From contig DHMZ01000016.1 in the NCBI GenBank assembly GCA_002406055.1, positions 17,046 through 40,758 on the forward strand: a stretch of 23,713 nucleotides of DNA. The letters run 5' to 3'. Below the pieces are notes generated by a model. That model did no database searches, was not told the DNA's origin, and saw nothing but the letters and a program-made list of their open reading frames with translations. Every line of letters begins with the position of its first letter. Positions within the stretch are counted from its first letter, which is position 1. Shown piece after piece: positions 1 through 7,796 of this stretch. The DNA is from Spirochaetales bacterium UBA4629. Its GTDB lineage: Bacteria > Spirochaetota > Spirochaetia > Sphaerochaetales > Sphaerochaetaceae. The position numbers were made by a program, and so were the translations under genes.

Positions 1-1364
1 TGGAAGTATGCCTGAACATACTTATTTGTGTAGTCTCCAATAATCTTAATAGAGTTCTTGTTAGCACCAACTGTTCCGTCTCCACCAAGACCCCAGAACT
101 TACATTCGATTGTACCTTCTGCAGCTGTGTTTGGAGCATTCTTGTCTTCTTCAAGAGAGAGATGTGTAACATCATCGTTGATACCAAGTGTGAACTGTCT
201 CTTTGGATTATCCTTCTTAAGTTCGTTGTATACAGCAAATACAGATGCTGGAGGAGTATCCTTGCTTCCAAGACCATATCTTCCGCCAATAACCTTAAGA
301 TCTGTAATTCCGTTTTCACTAAGAGCTGTAATAACATCAAGATAGATTGGTTCACCAATAGCACCTGGCTCCTTTGTTCTATCGAGGACAGCAATCTTCT
401 TACATGTTGCTGGGATAGCCTTGATGAGTCTGTCAGCCTTGAATGGTCTATAGAGTCTTACCTTGATGAGACCAACCTTTTCGCCATGTGCGTTGAGGTA
501 GTCGATGACTTCTTCTGCAACATCACAGATAGAACCCATTGCAATGATAACTCTGTCTGCATCTGGTGCACCGTAATAGTTAAATAGCTGATAGTCTGTG
601 CCAAGCTTAGCATTAACCTTAGCCATATATGATTCTACAACTTCAGGGAGAGCATCATAGTACTTGTTGCAAGCTTCTCTGTGCTGGAAGAAGATATCAC
701 CATTTTCATGAGATCCTCTCATGTGTGGGTGTTCTGGATTAAGAGCATGTTCTCTAAATGCTTTAACAGCATCCATATCGCACATATCTTTTAAGTCAGC
801 ATAATCCCAAACGGCAATCTTCTGAATTTCGTGAGATGTTCTGAAACCATCGAAGAAGTTGATGAAAGGAACCTTACCTGTGATTGCTGATAAATGAGCA
901 ACAGGAGAGAGATCCATAACTTCCTGAACGTTACCTTCGCAAAGCATAGCAAAACCTGTCTGTCTACAAGCCATTACGTCGCTATGGTCACCGAAGATGT
1001 TTAATGCCTGAGTTGCAACTGTTCTTGCAGAAACATGGAATACAGCAGGAAGCTGCTCAGCTGCAATCTTGTACATGTTAGGGATCATGAGTAAGAGTCC
1101 CTGTGAAGCTGTGTAAGTAGAGGTGAGTGCACCAGCTCCAAGAGAACCGTGAACAGCACCAGCTGCACCTGCTTCAGATTGCATTTCAACAACCTTAACC
1201 TGAGTTCCGAAGATATTCTTCAGGCCATTTGCACTCCACTGGTCAACAAAGTCAGCCATAGGGCTTGATGGAGTGATTGGATAAATACAGGCAACTTCAC
1301 TGAATGCATAGCTAACATGAGCTGCTGCGTTGTTGCCGTCCATGGATTTCATTTTTCTCACCAT
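1..1364 (-). CDS. nifJ: pyruvate:ferredoxin (flavodoxin) oxidoreductase, N-terminal part, cut by the window edge
   Basis: Oxidises pyruvate with CoA to acetyl-CoA and CO2, passing electrons to ferredoxin or flavodoxin; a central cytoplasmic enzyme of anaerobes. I translated 454 codons from ATG 1364; the frame stays open to base 1, so about 700 residues (FeS and C-terminal TPP domains) lie outside. Visible are the pyruvate/TPP domain with YPITPSSPMAD at residues 29-39, the EAGAAGAVHGSLGAGA stretch from residue 64, and VSARTVATQA around 114. T31, E64 and R114 fall at the numbers known for catalytic residues of the Desulfovibrio africanus enzyme. The transketolase C-terminal-like domain and the start of the gamma domain follow. 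ATG 1364 is chosen because AAGGAGG lies 7 bases upstream; in-frame ATGs at 1352 and 1343 have no such site. Nothing suggests decay. Confidence 0.96.
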   Translation of the reverse strand, partial: MVRKMKSMDGNNAAAHVSYAFSEVACIYPITPSSPMADFVDQWSANGLKNIFGTQVKVVEMQSEAGAAGAVHGSLGAGALTSTYTASQGLLLMIPNMYKIAAEQLPAVFHVSARTVATQALNIFGDHSDVMACRQTGFAMLCEGNVQEVMDLSPVAHLSAITGKVPFINFFDGFRTSHEIQKIAVWDYADLKDMCDMDAVKAFREHALNPEHPHMRGSHENGDIFFQHREACNKYYDALPEVVESYMAKVNAKLGTDYQLFNYYGAPDADRVIIAMGSICDVAEEVIDYLNAHGEKVGLIKVRLYRPFKADRLIKAIPATCKKIAVLDRTKEPGAIGEPIYLDVITALSENGITDLKVIGGRYGLGSKDTPPASVFAVYNELKKDNPKRQFTLGINDDVTHLSLEEDKNAPNTAAEGTIECKFWGLGGDGTVGANKNSIKIIGDYTNKYVQAYF

Positions 1365-1389
1365 GAAAGAGCCTCCTTGACAATTAGTC

Positions 1390-1403
1390 CAGACACAAGT
1401 CTG
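1390..1403 (-). promoter_or_regulatory. small perfect inverted repeat in the nifJ leader
   Basis: CAGAC and GTCTG flank a 4-base spacer, about 25 bases upstream of the nifJ start and just upstream of its Shine-Dalgarno. It could be a small leader hairpin or an operator half-site pair. At 5 bp per arm it could also be chance. Confidence 0.25.
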
Positions 1404-1547
1404 AAAGGGAATAATCATTTTTATACAAAGAGAGAAGGGGCAAAACCATCTGTCCCACTTTGTCAATATGAATCAAGAATAACCTCATTTAGGACACATT
1501 TCAACCTGTTATGGGTTTTCTTAACTCTTCATTTTATTTTTTAACAG

Positions 1548-1577
1548 AAAAAAAAGACACGATTTTTCAACCGTGTC
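1548..1577 (-). terminator. intrinsic terminator of the rubrerythrin gene
   Basis: Read on the minus strand, a 6-bp stem GACACG/CGTGTC (1577-1572 with 1561-1556) and a 10-base loop are followed directly by eight Ts (1555-1548). It starts 19 bases after the rubrerythrin stop codon and so separates it from nifJ transcription. Confidence 0.85.
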
Positions 1578-1596
1578 CAATCTTAATGAAAGATGA

Positions 1597-2175
1597 TTAG
1601 TTCTTCTCTGAGAAGTATCTCTTAAGTAAGCCTTCAAAAGCCTTTCCATGTCTAGCTTCATCTCTAGCCATTTCGTGAACTGTGTCGTGAATAGCATCAA
1701 GATTATACTGCTTAGCAAGCTTAGCAAGTTCGAACTTTCCGTTTGTAGCACCATTCTCAGCCTCAACTCTCATCTCAAGGTTTTTCTTTGTAGATGGAGT
1801 GATTACTTCACCTAAAAGTTCTGCAAATTTAGCAGCATGCTCAGCTTCTTCATGTGCAGCCTTTTCCCAGTAAAGACCAATTTCAGGGTAGCCTTCTCTA
1901 TGAGCAACACGAGCCATAGCTAAGTACATACCTACTTCACTGCATTCTCCCTCAAAGTTAGCTCTAAGACCATCGATGATTTCCTTTCTAACTTCTTCTG
2001 GAACGTTGTCGCCGAAAATCTTTCCTACTCCAACTACATGCTCTGCAGCCCAAGAAAGAGATTTCTCTTCAACAAGTTTAAACTTGCTTCCTGGAGCCTT
2101 ACATACTGGACAGAATTCAGGTGGATTCTCTCCCTCATAAACGTATCCGCAAACTGGACAAACCCATTTTTTCAT
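1597..2175 (-). CDS. reverse rubrerythrin (rubredoxin domain N-terminal, ferritin-like diiron domain C-terminal)
   Basis: Peroxide and oxygen scavenging in the cytoplasm of anaerobes, using NAD(P)H-derived electrons. The 192-residue protein begins with a rubredoxin-type Fe(Cys)4 knuckle pair, C6-P-V-C9 and C22-P-V-C25, then a four-helix ferritin-like domain (about 65-190) carrying metal-ligand motifs EGE(C)SE at 76-80, HEEAEH at 108-113 and DEARH at 172-176. This domain order is opposite to classical rubrerythrin and matches the reverse rubrerythrins (Rbr3A/B type) of clostridia, known there as oxygen- and peroxide-induced. The start ATG 2175 has GGAGG 9 bases upstream. It is monocistronic, with its own terminator downstream. 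Full length, with all visible ligands present. Confidence 0.95.
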   Translation of the reverse strand: MKKWVCPVCGYVYEGENPPEFCPVCKAPGSKFKLVEEKSLSWAAEHVVGVGKIFGDNVPEEVRKEIIDGLRANFEGECSEVGMYLAMARVAHREGYPEIGLYWEKAAHEEAEHAAKFAELLGEVITPSTKKNLEMRVEAENGATNGKFELAKLAKQYNLDAIHDTVHEMARDEARHGKAFEGLLKRYFSEKN

Positions 2176-2345
2176 ATTTGTTTTCCTCCGAATTTCTTTT
2201 TCTTACTAGGAAAGATTATCATTAAGAAAAAGTTTTGTGAAGAGTTTTTTTATTTTTTTTAAACAAAATCTGTAAATTATGTAAAAAGAAATAATCTATG
2301 CTTTTCTCTTGAAAAGTTTTCATTACTCTTAAAAGAGGAGGTTAT

Positions 2346-3062
2346 ATGATTCAAGATAAAATTGTTTCACTTAAGGATATTGAAGAAAAGAAGAGAGAGT
2401 TAACGCAAAAAATGGAAAAACAAATGAGAGCTAGATTAGAGAGCTCTACATATCCACTTCGTGCTCTTCTTTCTTATTACAGAAGTGCAATGATGGAGGT
2501 TGAAACAAAGTTCAAAGTATTGGATGAACAGTTTTCACTTTCTTATGACCGTAATCCTATTGAATCTATATCTACGCGTCTTAAAAGCATTGACCAAATA
2601 TATGATAAAGCAAGAAGAAAGGGGATTCCAATTTCTCTTAAATCAATTGAAGAGAATATCTACGACATTGCAGGCGTAAGAGTTGTTTGTCCATTTGAAA
2701 AAGATATCTACATGCTTCGCTCATCTATTCTAAACCATGATGACGTTGTTCTTTTTGAAGAGCGTGATTATATAAAAAATCCAAAAGAAAGTGGATATAG
2801 AAGCCTTCACCTTATAATTGAAGTGCCTATCTACCTAGAAGAAGGTAAAAGGCAAATGAAGGTAGAAGTACAACTAAGAACAATGGCAATGGATCAATGG
2901 GCATCATTGGAGCATAGGCTAATGTATAAAAAAGACTTGCCAGATGATATTGCTAAAGACTTAAGAAAGAAGCTTTTAGAGTGTGCAGAACTTAATAGAA
3001 AGCTAGATATGATTATGCAAGACATAAAGGATACTACAGACCTTTATCTTGCTGATGCTTAA
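2346..3062 (+). CDS. small alarmone synthetase, RelA/SpoT synthetase domain only (RelQ/YjbM type)
   Basis: Transfers pyrophosphate from ATP to GDP or GTP to make (p)ppGpp; cytoplasmic. At 238 residues it holds only the synthetase domain: no HD hydrolase, TGS or ACT domains. Motifs seen: DIAGVRVVCPF at 107-117, the G-loop-like region RDYIKNPKESGYRSLHL at about 140-156, and VEVQLRT at 173-179, which carries the catalytic Glu (E174-x-Q). The following AMDQWASLEH is typical of RelQ/YjbM (about 210 aa). GAGGAGG lies 4 bases before ATG 2346. Its last 29 bases overlap the end of the convergent exporter gene on the other strand. Confident in class; the physiological trigger is unknown. Confidence 0.92.
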   Translation: MIQDKIVSLKDIEEKKRELTQKMEKQMRARLESSTYPLRALLSYYRSAMMEVETKFKVLDEQFSLSYDRNPIESISTRLKSIDQIYDKARRKGIPISLKSIEENIYDIAGVRVVCPFEKDIYMLRSSILNHDDVVLFEERDYIKNPKESGYRSLHLIIEVPIYLEEGKRQMKVEVQLRTMAMDQWASLEHRLMYKKDLPDDIAKDLRKKLLECAELNRKLDMIMQDIKDTTDLYLADA

Positions 3063-3504
3063 CTTCTTTCTTCTTTGCTCCACCTAAGCTATTAAAAAGC
3101 TTTTGCGGTATTTCATGGATAATTGCAATGCCAAGGACCATAGCAAGGCAAGCATTGGCTGTAGCACTACCGCTAGTTGTTGCTTTACTCAGTTGCCCAG
3201 ATACCAAATAGTAGACCGTCCAATAAATATCTGCTCCTGGAACGAGAGTGAATATGCCTGCAATTAAGAAGATTAGCTCTGGACACTTTATCCTTACAGC
3301 TAAGAGTCGGCTTAGAAATGCAACGACAGCTGAAGATAGAAAGATTGCGAATGCATAACCAAGTATTGGCTTAAAGAAGGCAAAAACAATCCACCCAATT
3401 AGACCAACAAAGCCACAGGAAAGGTAGTATTTGCTCGGTATGTTATAAAGCACAGAGAAGGCTATCGTTCCAAAGAAAGAAGCAAGTAGAACATATATGC
3501 TCAC
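3034..3504 (-). CDS. threonine/serine exporter family protein, C-terminal half (YjjB/DUF3815 type)
   Basis: Membrane protein of 156 residues with about four to five hydrophobic helices. It corresponds to the C-terminal half of ThrE, the amino-acid exporter that is one chain in Corynebacterium but two chains (YjjP/YjjB) elsewhere. The PGADIYWTVYYLVSGQ region, about two thirds along, is the conserved family segment (usually P-G-x-x-x-Y). Its start ATG overlaps the stop of the upstream partner by 4 bases (ATGA at 3504-3501), so the two are translationally coupled. Substrate is inferred from the family; succinate is another proposed substrate for YjjPB in E. coli. Confidence 0.85.
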   Translation of the reverse strand: MSIYVLLASFFGTIAFSVLYNIPSKYYLSCGFVGLIGWIVFAFFKPILGYAFAIFLSSAVVAFLSRLLAVRIKCPELIFLIAGIFTLVPGADIYWTVYYLVSGQLSKATTSGSATANACLAMVLGIAIIHEIPQKLFNSLGGAKKKEVKHQQDKGL

Positions 3505-4280
3505 AGAAAGAGTCCTCCTTGGATGCGACTATAGAGAGCCAAAATAACACCAACTCCGACAGCAATGCATATGAAGACAAATATGGCGTCTAAAAGTCTA
3601 ACCATTCCTGAAAGGTAATCGCCGTTTCCTATATCTCTTATGCCATTAACAAATGGAATACCTGGAATAAGTGGAATTATAGATCCAGCTATCATGGCAT
3701 TCATGTTATCACTTAAGCCGTAGTGGTGGAAAATAAGACAAATAGATGTTACAAGTGCTGAACCAATGAGGTTTGATGTGATTTTTGATAGATGAGGCTT
3801 TGAAATAAATTCAATAAAAAGGCCAAGGAAAAGACCTGCAATGAGAGCAACTAGGCCATCTTTTAAGGTTCCAGAAAAGAGAAGAGCAAAGCAAGCTGCA
3901 CTAAGCGAAGTTGCACTAAGTCGCTCTAGCGTAGTTTTTGCGTTCATTCTCTTAATTCTTTCTATTTCTTCTCTTGCTTCTTTTAGTGTGTATTTGTCTC
4001 TTGCGATTTCTCTTGAGAGTTGGTTTATGGCAACAACTTTGGAAAGGTTTGGAGAATTTACGGGAATATACTTTACTCTTGCAAAGCTATTTCCATTTGT
4101 TTCTGTACCAGATGTAAATATTCCATTTGTCAAAACAAAAAAATCGCTTTCTCTTACACCATAGTGAGAGGCGATTCTTTTCATTGTATCTTCAACACGG
4201 AAAGTCTCTGCTCCATTTTCAAGCATGACTTTTCCTGCTTCCATAGCTACAGTTAGTACTTCTCCGACGCTTTCTTCCAT
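3501..4280 (-). CDS. threonine/serine exporter family protein, N-terminal half (YjjP/DUF1212 type)
   Basis: Partner of the following small membrane protein. The soluble N-terminal part (about 1-110) carries the family hallmark ENGAETFRVEDTMKRIA at 21-37; the rest (about 120-259) is five hydrophobic segments with PLIPGIPFVNGIRD, the conserved glycine/proline signature. 259 residues is usual for this family. The start ATG 4280 has a weak AGGAAG 4 bases upstream; the reading frame upstream gives no better start. A promoter candidate lies 25-53 bases further up. It acts in the cytoplasmic membrane, presumably as a hetero-oligomeric amino-acid or organic-acid exporter. Confidence 0.87.
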   Translation of the reverse strand: MEESVGEVLTVAMEAGKVMLENGAETFRVEDTMKRIASHYGVRESDFFVLTNGIFTSGTETNGNSFARVKYIPVNSPNLSKVVAINQLSREIARDKYTLKEAREEIERIKRMNAKTTLERLSATSLSAACFALLFSGTLKDGLVALIAGLFLGLFIEFISKPHLSKITSNLIGSALVTSICLIFHHYGLSDNMNAMIAGSIIPLIPGIPFVNGIRDIGNGDYLSGMVRLLDAIFVFICIAVGVGVILALYSRIQGGLFL

Positions 4281-4304
4281 TTTTCTTCCTGTTGACCCCT
4301 CTAT

Positions 4305-4333
4305 TCTCTACTGTAAGATAGCGCATAAGTCAA
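4305..4333 (-). promoter_or_regulatory. candidate sigma-70 promoter of the yjjP-yjjB pair
   Basis: On the minus strand TTGACT (4333-4328), a 17-base spacer and TAGAGA (4310-4305). The -35 is good and the -10 weak. It is placed about 25 bases before the start codon of the exporter gene. Confidence 0.4.
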
Positions 4334-4358
4334 CAAGAAGAAGCTTTTTTGATAAATG

Positions 4359-4390
4359 AAAATAGGTCAAGCAAGAGAGCACTCGACCTA
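4359..4390 (-). terminator. probable terminator after malQ
   Basis: Minus-strand stem of 9 bp with one G-T wobble (TAGGTCGAG 4390-4382 with CTTGACCTA 4371-4363), loop of 10, then TTTTCATTT. It starts 5 bases after the malQ stop codon. The U-tract is interrupted, so the strength is moderate. Confidence 0.6.
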
Positions 4391-4395
4391 CTATT

Positions 4396-5877
4396 TTATC
4401 TATTTGCTTTTTTTGTAACAGAAGAGATATGCTTTCTTAGTTCATCTGTCAAGTACGAGAAACTGTCTAAGCGCCATACCCAATTGCCACAGCAAGTTCC
4501 TGGAGTGTTAATACGACCTCTATTGTCTAAATGGAGCCAATCTTGAAGAGGAACAATCATTAAGAATGATTTACTCTCCATTCCCATCTTGATTATTGCC
4601 TCGCATAGCTCATTATCATCTGTAATGTTTAGCCTATTTCTTGCATTGTCTACATAGATTTTATCGGCGTCTTTTATCCAACCCATCAATGTTGAATTAT
4701 CGTGAGTACCTGTATAGCAAACACTATTTTCACTATAATCCTTCGGGTCATATGTTCCTTTTTCTCTTGTATCAAAAGCAAATTGCAAAATCTTCATTCC
4801 TGGCCATGTTGATGCTTTTAATAGAGCAATAACCTCTGGCGTAAGATAGCCTAAATCTTCAGCAGTAAAACTTAGAGTAGGAAAAGATTGATTGAGAGTA
4901 TCTGTAAAGTCTCGCCCTGGGCCTTTTACCCATCTACCATCACGTGCTGTTTTTTCGCCGTACTTCACGCAATAATAGCTCTCTAATCCTCTAAAATGAT
5001 CAAAGCGAATGATATCGTAGAGTTTGCTTGCGCCTTCAATTCTTTTCTTCCACCAAGTAAACCCATCTTCTTTCATCTTATCCCAATTGTAGAGAGGATT
5101 TCCCCAAAGCTGCCCATCTTTGTTGAAGTAATCAGGTGGAACGCCACTAACCTCAGTTGGAATGAAGTTTTCATCAAGTTGGAATTCTTCAGGGTTAGCC
5201 CATACTTCAGCGCTATCTAAGGCAACATAGATTGGAATATCGCCAATAATACCGATAGACTTTTCTTTTGCATAAGAGCGTAGGGCATTCCATTGTTTGA
5301 AGAAAATAAACTGTAAGAAGTTAAAGAATGAGATGTCATCTTCTAACTCATTAATATACCTAGCGAGAGTTGCTTTATCTCTTTTTCTTGTTTCTTCTGG
5401 CCACTCAATTACGCTCTTCATTCCATAATGTCGCTTGAGTGCCATAAAGAGTACATAGTCATCAAGCCACGAAGAATTCTCTTCTTTAAACTCTTCTATC
5501 TTTTTTTTATATTTTTCTTTACCTTTTATATATGCAGAATAAAGGACACTATACCTACTAGAATATATTGCACCATAATCAACTTTATTCTTGTCATTTC
5601 CCCAATAATAGCTCTCTACTTCATCTTTAGTTAATAAACCATCTTCAATTAGTAAATCCAAATCAATTAGATATGGATTTCCGGCAAATGAAGATAAAGC
5701 TTGGTAAGGAGAATCACCATAGCTTGTCGGGCCTAGTGGTAGTATTTGCCACCACTTTTGACCTGCTTGAGAAAGAAAATCAATAAAGTCATAGGCACTT
5801 TTTCCGAGCGTTCCAATTCCATAAGGAGAGGGTAAACTTGTTATTGGCATAAGTATGCCTGAAGATCTTTTTTTCAT
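4396..5877 (-). CDS. malQ: 4-alpha-glucanotransferase (amylomaltase, GH77)
   Basis: Disproportionates maltodextrins, moving alpha-1,4-glucan segments between chains and releasing glucose; cytoplasmic. The 493-residue protein is a full-length GH77 without extra N-terminal domains (the compact Thermus-like form). N-terminal SGILMPITSLPSPYGIGTLG is the family opening. D293 in RFDHFRG (nucleophile), E340 in TAEDLG (acid/base) and D393 in TGTHDN are all present, almost exactly at the Thermus aquaticus numbers. It lies 70 bases downstream of the sugar permease gene in the same direction, with a hairpin between them. This links the ABC transporter to malto-oligosaccharide use: the imported chains would be rearranged here before phosphorolysis or phosphorylation by enzymes encoded elsewhere. 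Confidence 0.96.
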   Translation of the reverse strand: MKKRSSGILMPITSLPSPYGIGTLGKSAYDFIDFLSQAGQKWWQILPLGPTSYGDSPYQALSSFAGNPYLIDLDLLIEDGLLTKDEVESYYWGNDKNKVDYGAIYSSRYSVLYSAYIKGKEKYKKKIEEFKEENSSWLDDYVLFMALKRHYGMKSVIEWPEETRKRDKATLARYINELEDDISFFNFLQFIFFKQWNALRSYAKEKSIGIIGDIPIYVALDSAEVWANPEEFQLDENFIPTEVSGVPPDYFNKDGQLWGNPLYNWDKMKEDGFTWWKKRIEGASKLYDIIRFDHFRGLESYYCVKYGEKTARDGRWVKGPGRDFTDTLNQSFPTLSFTAEDLGYLTPEVIALLKASTWPGMKILQFAFDTREKGTYDPKDYSENSVCYTGTHDNSTLMGWIKDADKIYVDNARNRLNITDDNELCEAIIKMGMESKSFLMIVPLQDWLHLDNRGRINTPGTCCGNWVWRLDSFSYLTDELRKHISSVTKKANR

Positions 5878-5894
5878 CTTTTAGTCTCTTTAAA

Positions 5895-5917
5895 TACCGC
5901 CCTAGAATAAGGCGGTA
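5895..5917 (-). terminator. stem-loop between permease gene and malQ
   Basis: TACCGCC (5917-5911 on the minus strand) pairs perfectly with GGCGGTA (5901-5895) around a 9-base loop. Only a short AT-rich tract (TTTAAAG) follows, so it is more likely a partial terminator or an mRNA-stabilising hairpin than a full stop. malQ starts 18 bases later and has no strong promoter of its own that I can see. Confidence 0.55.
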
Positions 5918-5947
5918 GATTAAAAATAATAGTAAAAAAGTAATTAA

Positions 5948-6799
5948 TTAACCTTTTACTGCACCTGCAGCTACACCCTTAATGATGTATTTCTGACAAC
6001 ATAGGTAGAAGATAATTACAGGAATAATACCCATAAGGATCATTGCCATTGTTGCACCCAAATCTACAGTACCATAACTTCCTTTAAGATACTGAATATG
6101 AATTGGTATTGTCATATAAAGGTTTCTGTTTAAAACAAGATATGGAAGTAGATAGTCATTCCATACCCACATTATTTCCAGAATAGCTACTGATATAAGA
6201 GTTGGTTTTAAAACAGGAAGAACAATAGAGAAGAAAGTTCTAACTGGGCCACATCCATCAATTGTAGCAGCCTCTTCCATCCCTAATGGAACGCTTTTAA
6301 CAAAGCCAGAAAACATAAATATAGCAAGACCTGCGCCAAAACCAAGATAGACAACAGGAATTGTATAAGGAGTATTAAGCTTAAGTGTGTCTGCAGTCTT
6401 TGAGAGAGTAAACATAACCATCTGGAATGGAACTACCATTGAAAAAACACAAAGATAGTAGACTATTCTAGAGATAGTTGAATCTACACGTGAAATATAC
6501 CAAGCACTCATTGATGTACAAATCAAAATCAAAGCAGTTGAGAAAATTGTTATATAAAAAGAATAGAAGACACTTTTAAAGTAAGGATAGTTACCAAATG
6601 TCATTCCTTTTATAAAATTACTCATTCCTGCCCATTGTTCTCCAAATGGAAGACCAAAGGTATTTGTTTTTACAAATGTATTAAGCTTAAAGGAGTTGAT
6701 TAATACAAGCAAAACAGGGAATACCCAAATAAGTGCAATTAATGAAAATATAATTGTAAGAATATTTAGCTTTCTTCTTTCAGCTTTTAAAGCACCCAT
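5948..6799 (-). CDS. carbohydrate ABC transporter permease, MalG family
   Basis: Inner-membrane subunit of a family-1 (CUT1) sugar importer. 283 residues, about six hydrophobic helices. The cytoplasmic EAA loop reads EEAATIDGCGPVRTFFSIVLP at about 191-211, the docking site for the ATPase. The family ending GAVKG is present. Its ATG shares a base with the stop codon of the preceding permease gene (TAATG), so translation is coupled. Together with the adjacent MalF-like permease and binding protein it forms the transporter; malQ downstream suggests maltodextrin or another alpha-glucan as substrate (inference). Confidence 0.92.
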   Translation of the reverse strand: MGALKAERRKLNILTIIFSLIALIWVFPVLLVLINSFKLNTFVKTNTFGLPFGEQWAGMSNFIKGMTFGNYPYFKSVFYSFYITIFSTALILICTSMSAWYISRVDSTISRIVYYLCVFSMVVPFQMVMFTLSKTADTLKLNTPYTIPVVYLGFGAGLAIFMFSGFVKSVPLGMEEAATIDGCGPVRTFFSIVLPVLKPTLISVAILEIMWVWNDYLLPYLVLNRNLYMTIPIHIQYLKGSYGTVDLGATMAMILMGIIPVIIFYLCCQKYIIKGVAAGAVKG

Positions 6800-7728
6800 T
6801 ATTGTTGAACCTCCTTTTCTCTAGTGAACTTGAGTTGTAATAAGCCGAGAGCAGCAACAAGAATAAAGAATATAACAGCTTTTGCTTGTGCTGTTCCTCG
6901 TGCATTAACATTTGAACCGTAGAATGTTGAATAAATGTTAAGCGCAAGCATCTCTGTTGTCTTAACAACTGAACCGTCAGCATTAAACTTAAATGGCTGA
7001 CCACCTGTTAGGGCAAGGTTTTGGTCGAAAAGTTTGAAGCCATTTGAGAGAGTAAGGAATGTACAAATTGTAATAGATGACATGACATTAGGAATTGTAA
7101 TCTTTATCAGTGTCTGCCACTTATTTGCACCATCGATTTCTGCTGCTTCCATCATATCTTCAGGAATTGATTGCAAGCCAGCAATATAGATGATCATCAT
7201 ATATCCAATTTGCTGCCAACACATAAGAATAATCAAACCCCAGAAGCCATACTTTGTTTCCATGAGAATTGAAGTATTGAAATGAGAAAGTATTCCGTCA
7301 AAAATCATTGACCAAATGTAGCCAAGAACGATACCACCAATAAGGTTTGGCATAAAGAAAACAGTTCTAAAGAGATTGCTTCCTTTCATGCCCTGAGTTA
7401 GAGCAAGCGCAATTGCAAATGCAAATAAGTTTATTAGAACAACAGAAACTACTGTGTATAGAGCTGTATACCAAAATGCATGAACAAATGAAGCATCTTG
7501 GAAAGCCTTTATGTAGTTAGAAAAACCAATGAATGTTGCATCACTTGTAATTCTGAATTTACAAAATGAAAGATAAATACCTTGTAAGAAAGGCCATACA
7601 AAGCCAATAAAGAAACAGATGATCGTTGGTCCCATAAATAGAGGGAACCATTTCTTTATAGGTTTTTTTATAAGAGAAGAACTAAGTCCTCCCTCTGCTT
7701 TTCGATGAGTTTTAAATGTTTTTTTCAT
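6799..7728 (-). CDS. carbohydrate ABC transporter permease, MalF family
   Basis: First permease of the CUT1 importer, 309 residues, six or so hydrophobic segments after a basic N-terminus (KKTFKTHRKAEGG...KKPIKKW, about 1-27). The EAA loop MEAAEIDGANKWQTLIKITIP lies at about 192-212. It lacks the long periplasmic P2 loop of E. coli MalF, so it is the short form common in Gram-positive and spirochaete sugar systems. A 68-base gap with a strong GC hairpin separates it from the binding-protein gene upstream. ATG 7728 begins MKKTFKTH; no strong Shine-Dalgarno is visible, only GTGTCTTA close to the start, so low translation relative to the binding protein is plausible. Confidence 0.92.
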   Translation of the reverse strand: MKKTFKTHRKAEGGLSSSLIKKPIKKWFPLFMGPTIICFFIGFVWPFLQGIYLSFCKFRITSDATFIGFSNYIKAFQDASFVHAFWYTALYTVVSVVLINLFAFAIALALTQGMKGSNLFRTVFFMPNLIGGIVLGYIWSMIFDGILSHFNTSILMETKYGFWGLIILMCWQQIGYMMIIYIAGLQSIPEDMMEAAEIDGANKWQTLIKITIPNVMSSITICTFLTLSNGFKLFDQNLALTGGQPFKFNADGSVVKTTEMLALNIYSTFYGSNVNARGTAQAKAVIFFILVAALGLLQLKFTREKEVQQ

Positions 7729-7765
7729 TAAGACACCTGAATGGATAAATAAAAAAGAAAAATAA

Positions 7766-7785
7766 GGGCGGGTAGATGCCCGCCC
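7766..7785 (-). terminator. GC-rich hairpin between binding-protein and permease genes
   Basis: GGGCGGG (7785-7779) and CCCGCCC (7772-7766) form a perfect 7-bp all-GC stem with a 6-base loop, starting 11 bases after the binding-protein stop, followed by TTATTTTTC and TTTTTTA. In malE-malF-type operons such hairpins protect the upstream message and partly terminate, giving excess binding protein over permeases. The same role is inferred here. Confidence 0.75.
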
Positions 7786-7796
7786 CCAATTGAAGC

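Noticed and set aside
1450..1480. TTGACA on the minus strand upstream of nifJ
   Set aside because: Perfect -35 hexamer but no acceptable -10 at 16-18 bases; TATAAA further down has no matching -35.
1317..1544. Plus-strand open frame over the nifJ start and leader
   Set aside because: Antisense to the nifJ start and promoter region, no Shine-Dalgarno, composition unlike a protein.
2211..2242. Promoter and possible PerR/Fur-like box (GATAAT region) upstream of rubrerythrin
   Set aside because: A GATAAT exists on the minus strand, but the -35 (CTTCAC or TTCACA at 15-16 bases) is poor and the dyad does not fit the 7-1-7 PerR pattern; too weak to list.
3085..3105. Small AAGCT...AGCTT hairpin with Ts after the alarmone synthetase
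   Set aside because: Five-bp AT-rich stem inside the convergent exporter gene, with a short U-tract; could be chance.
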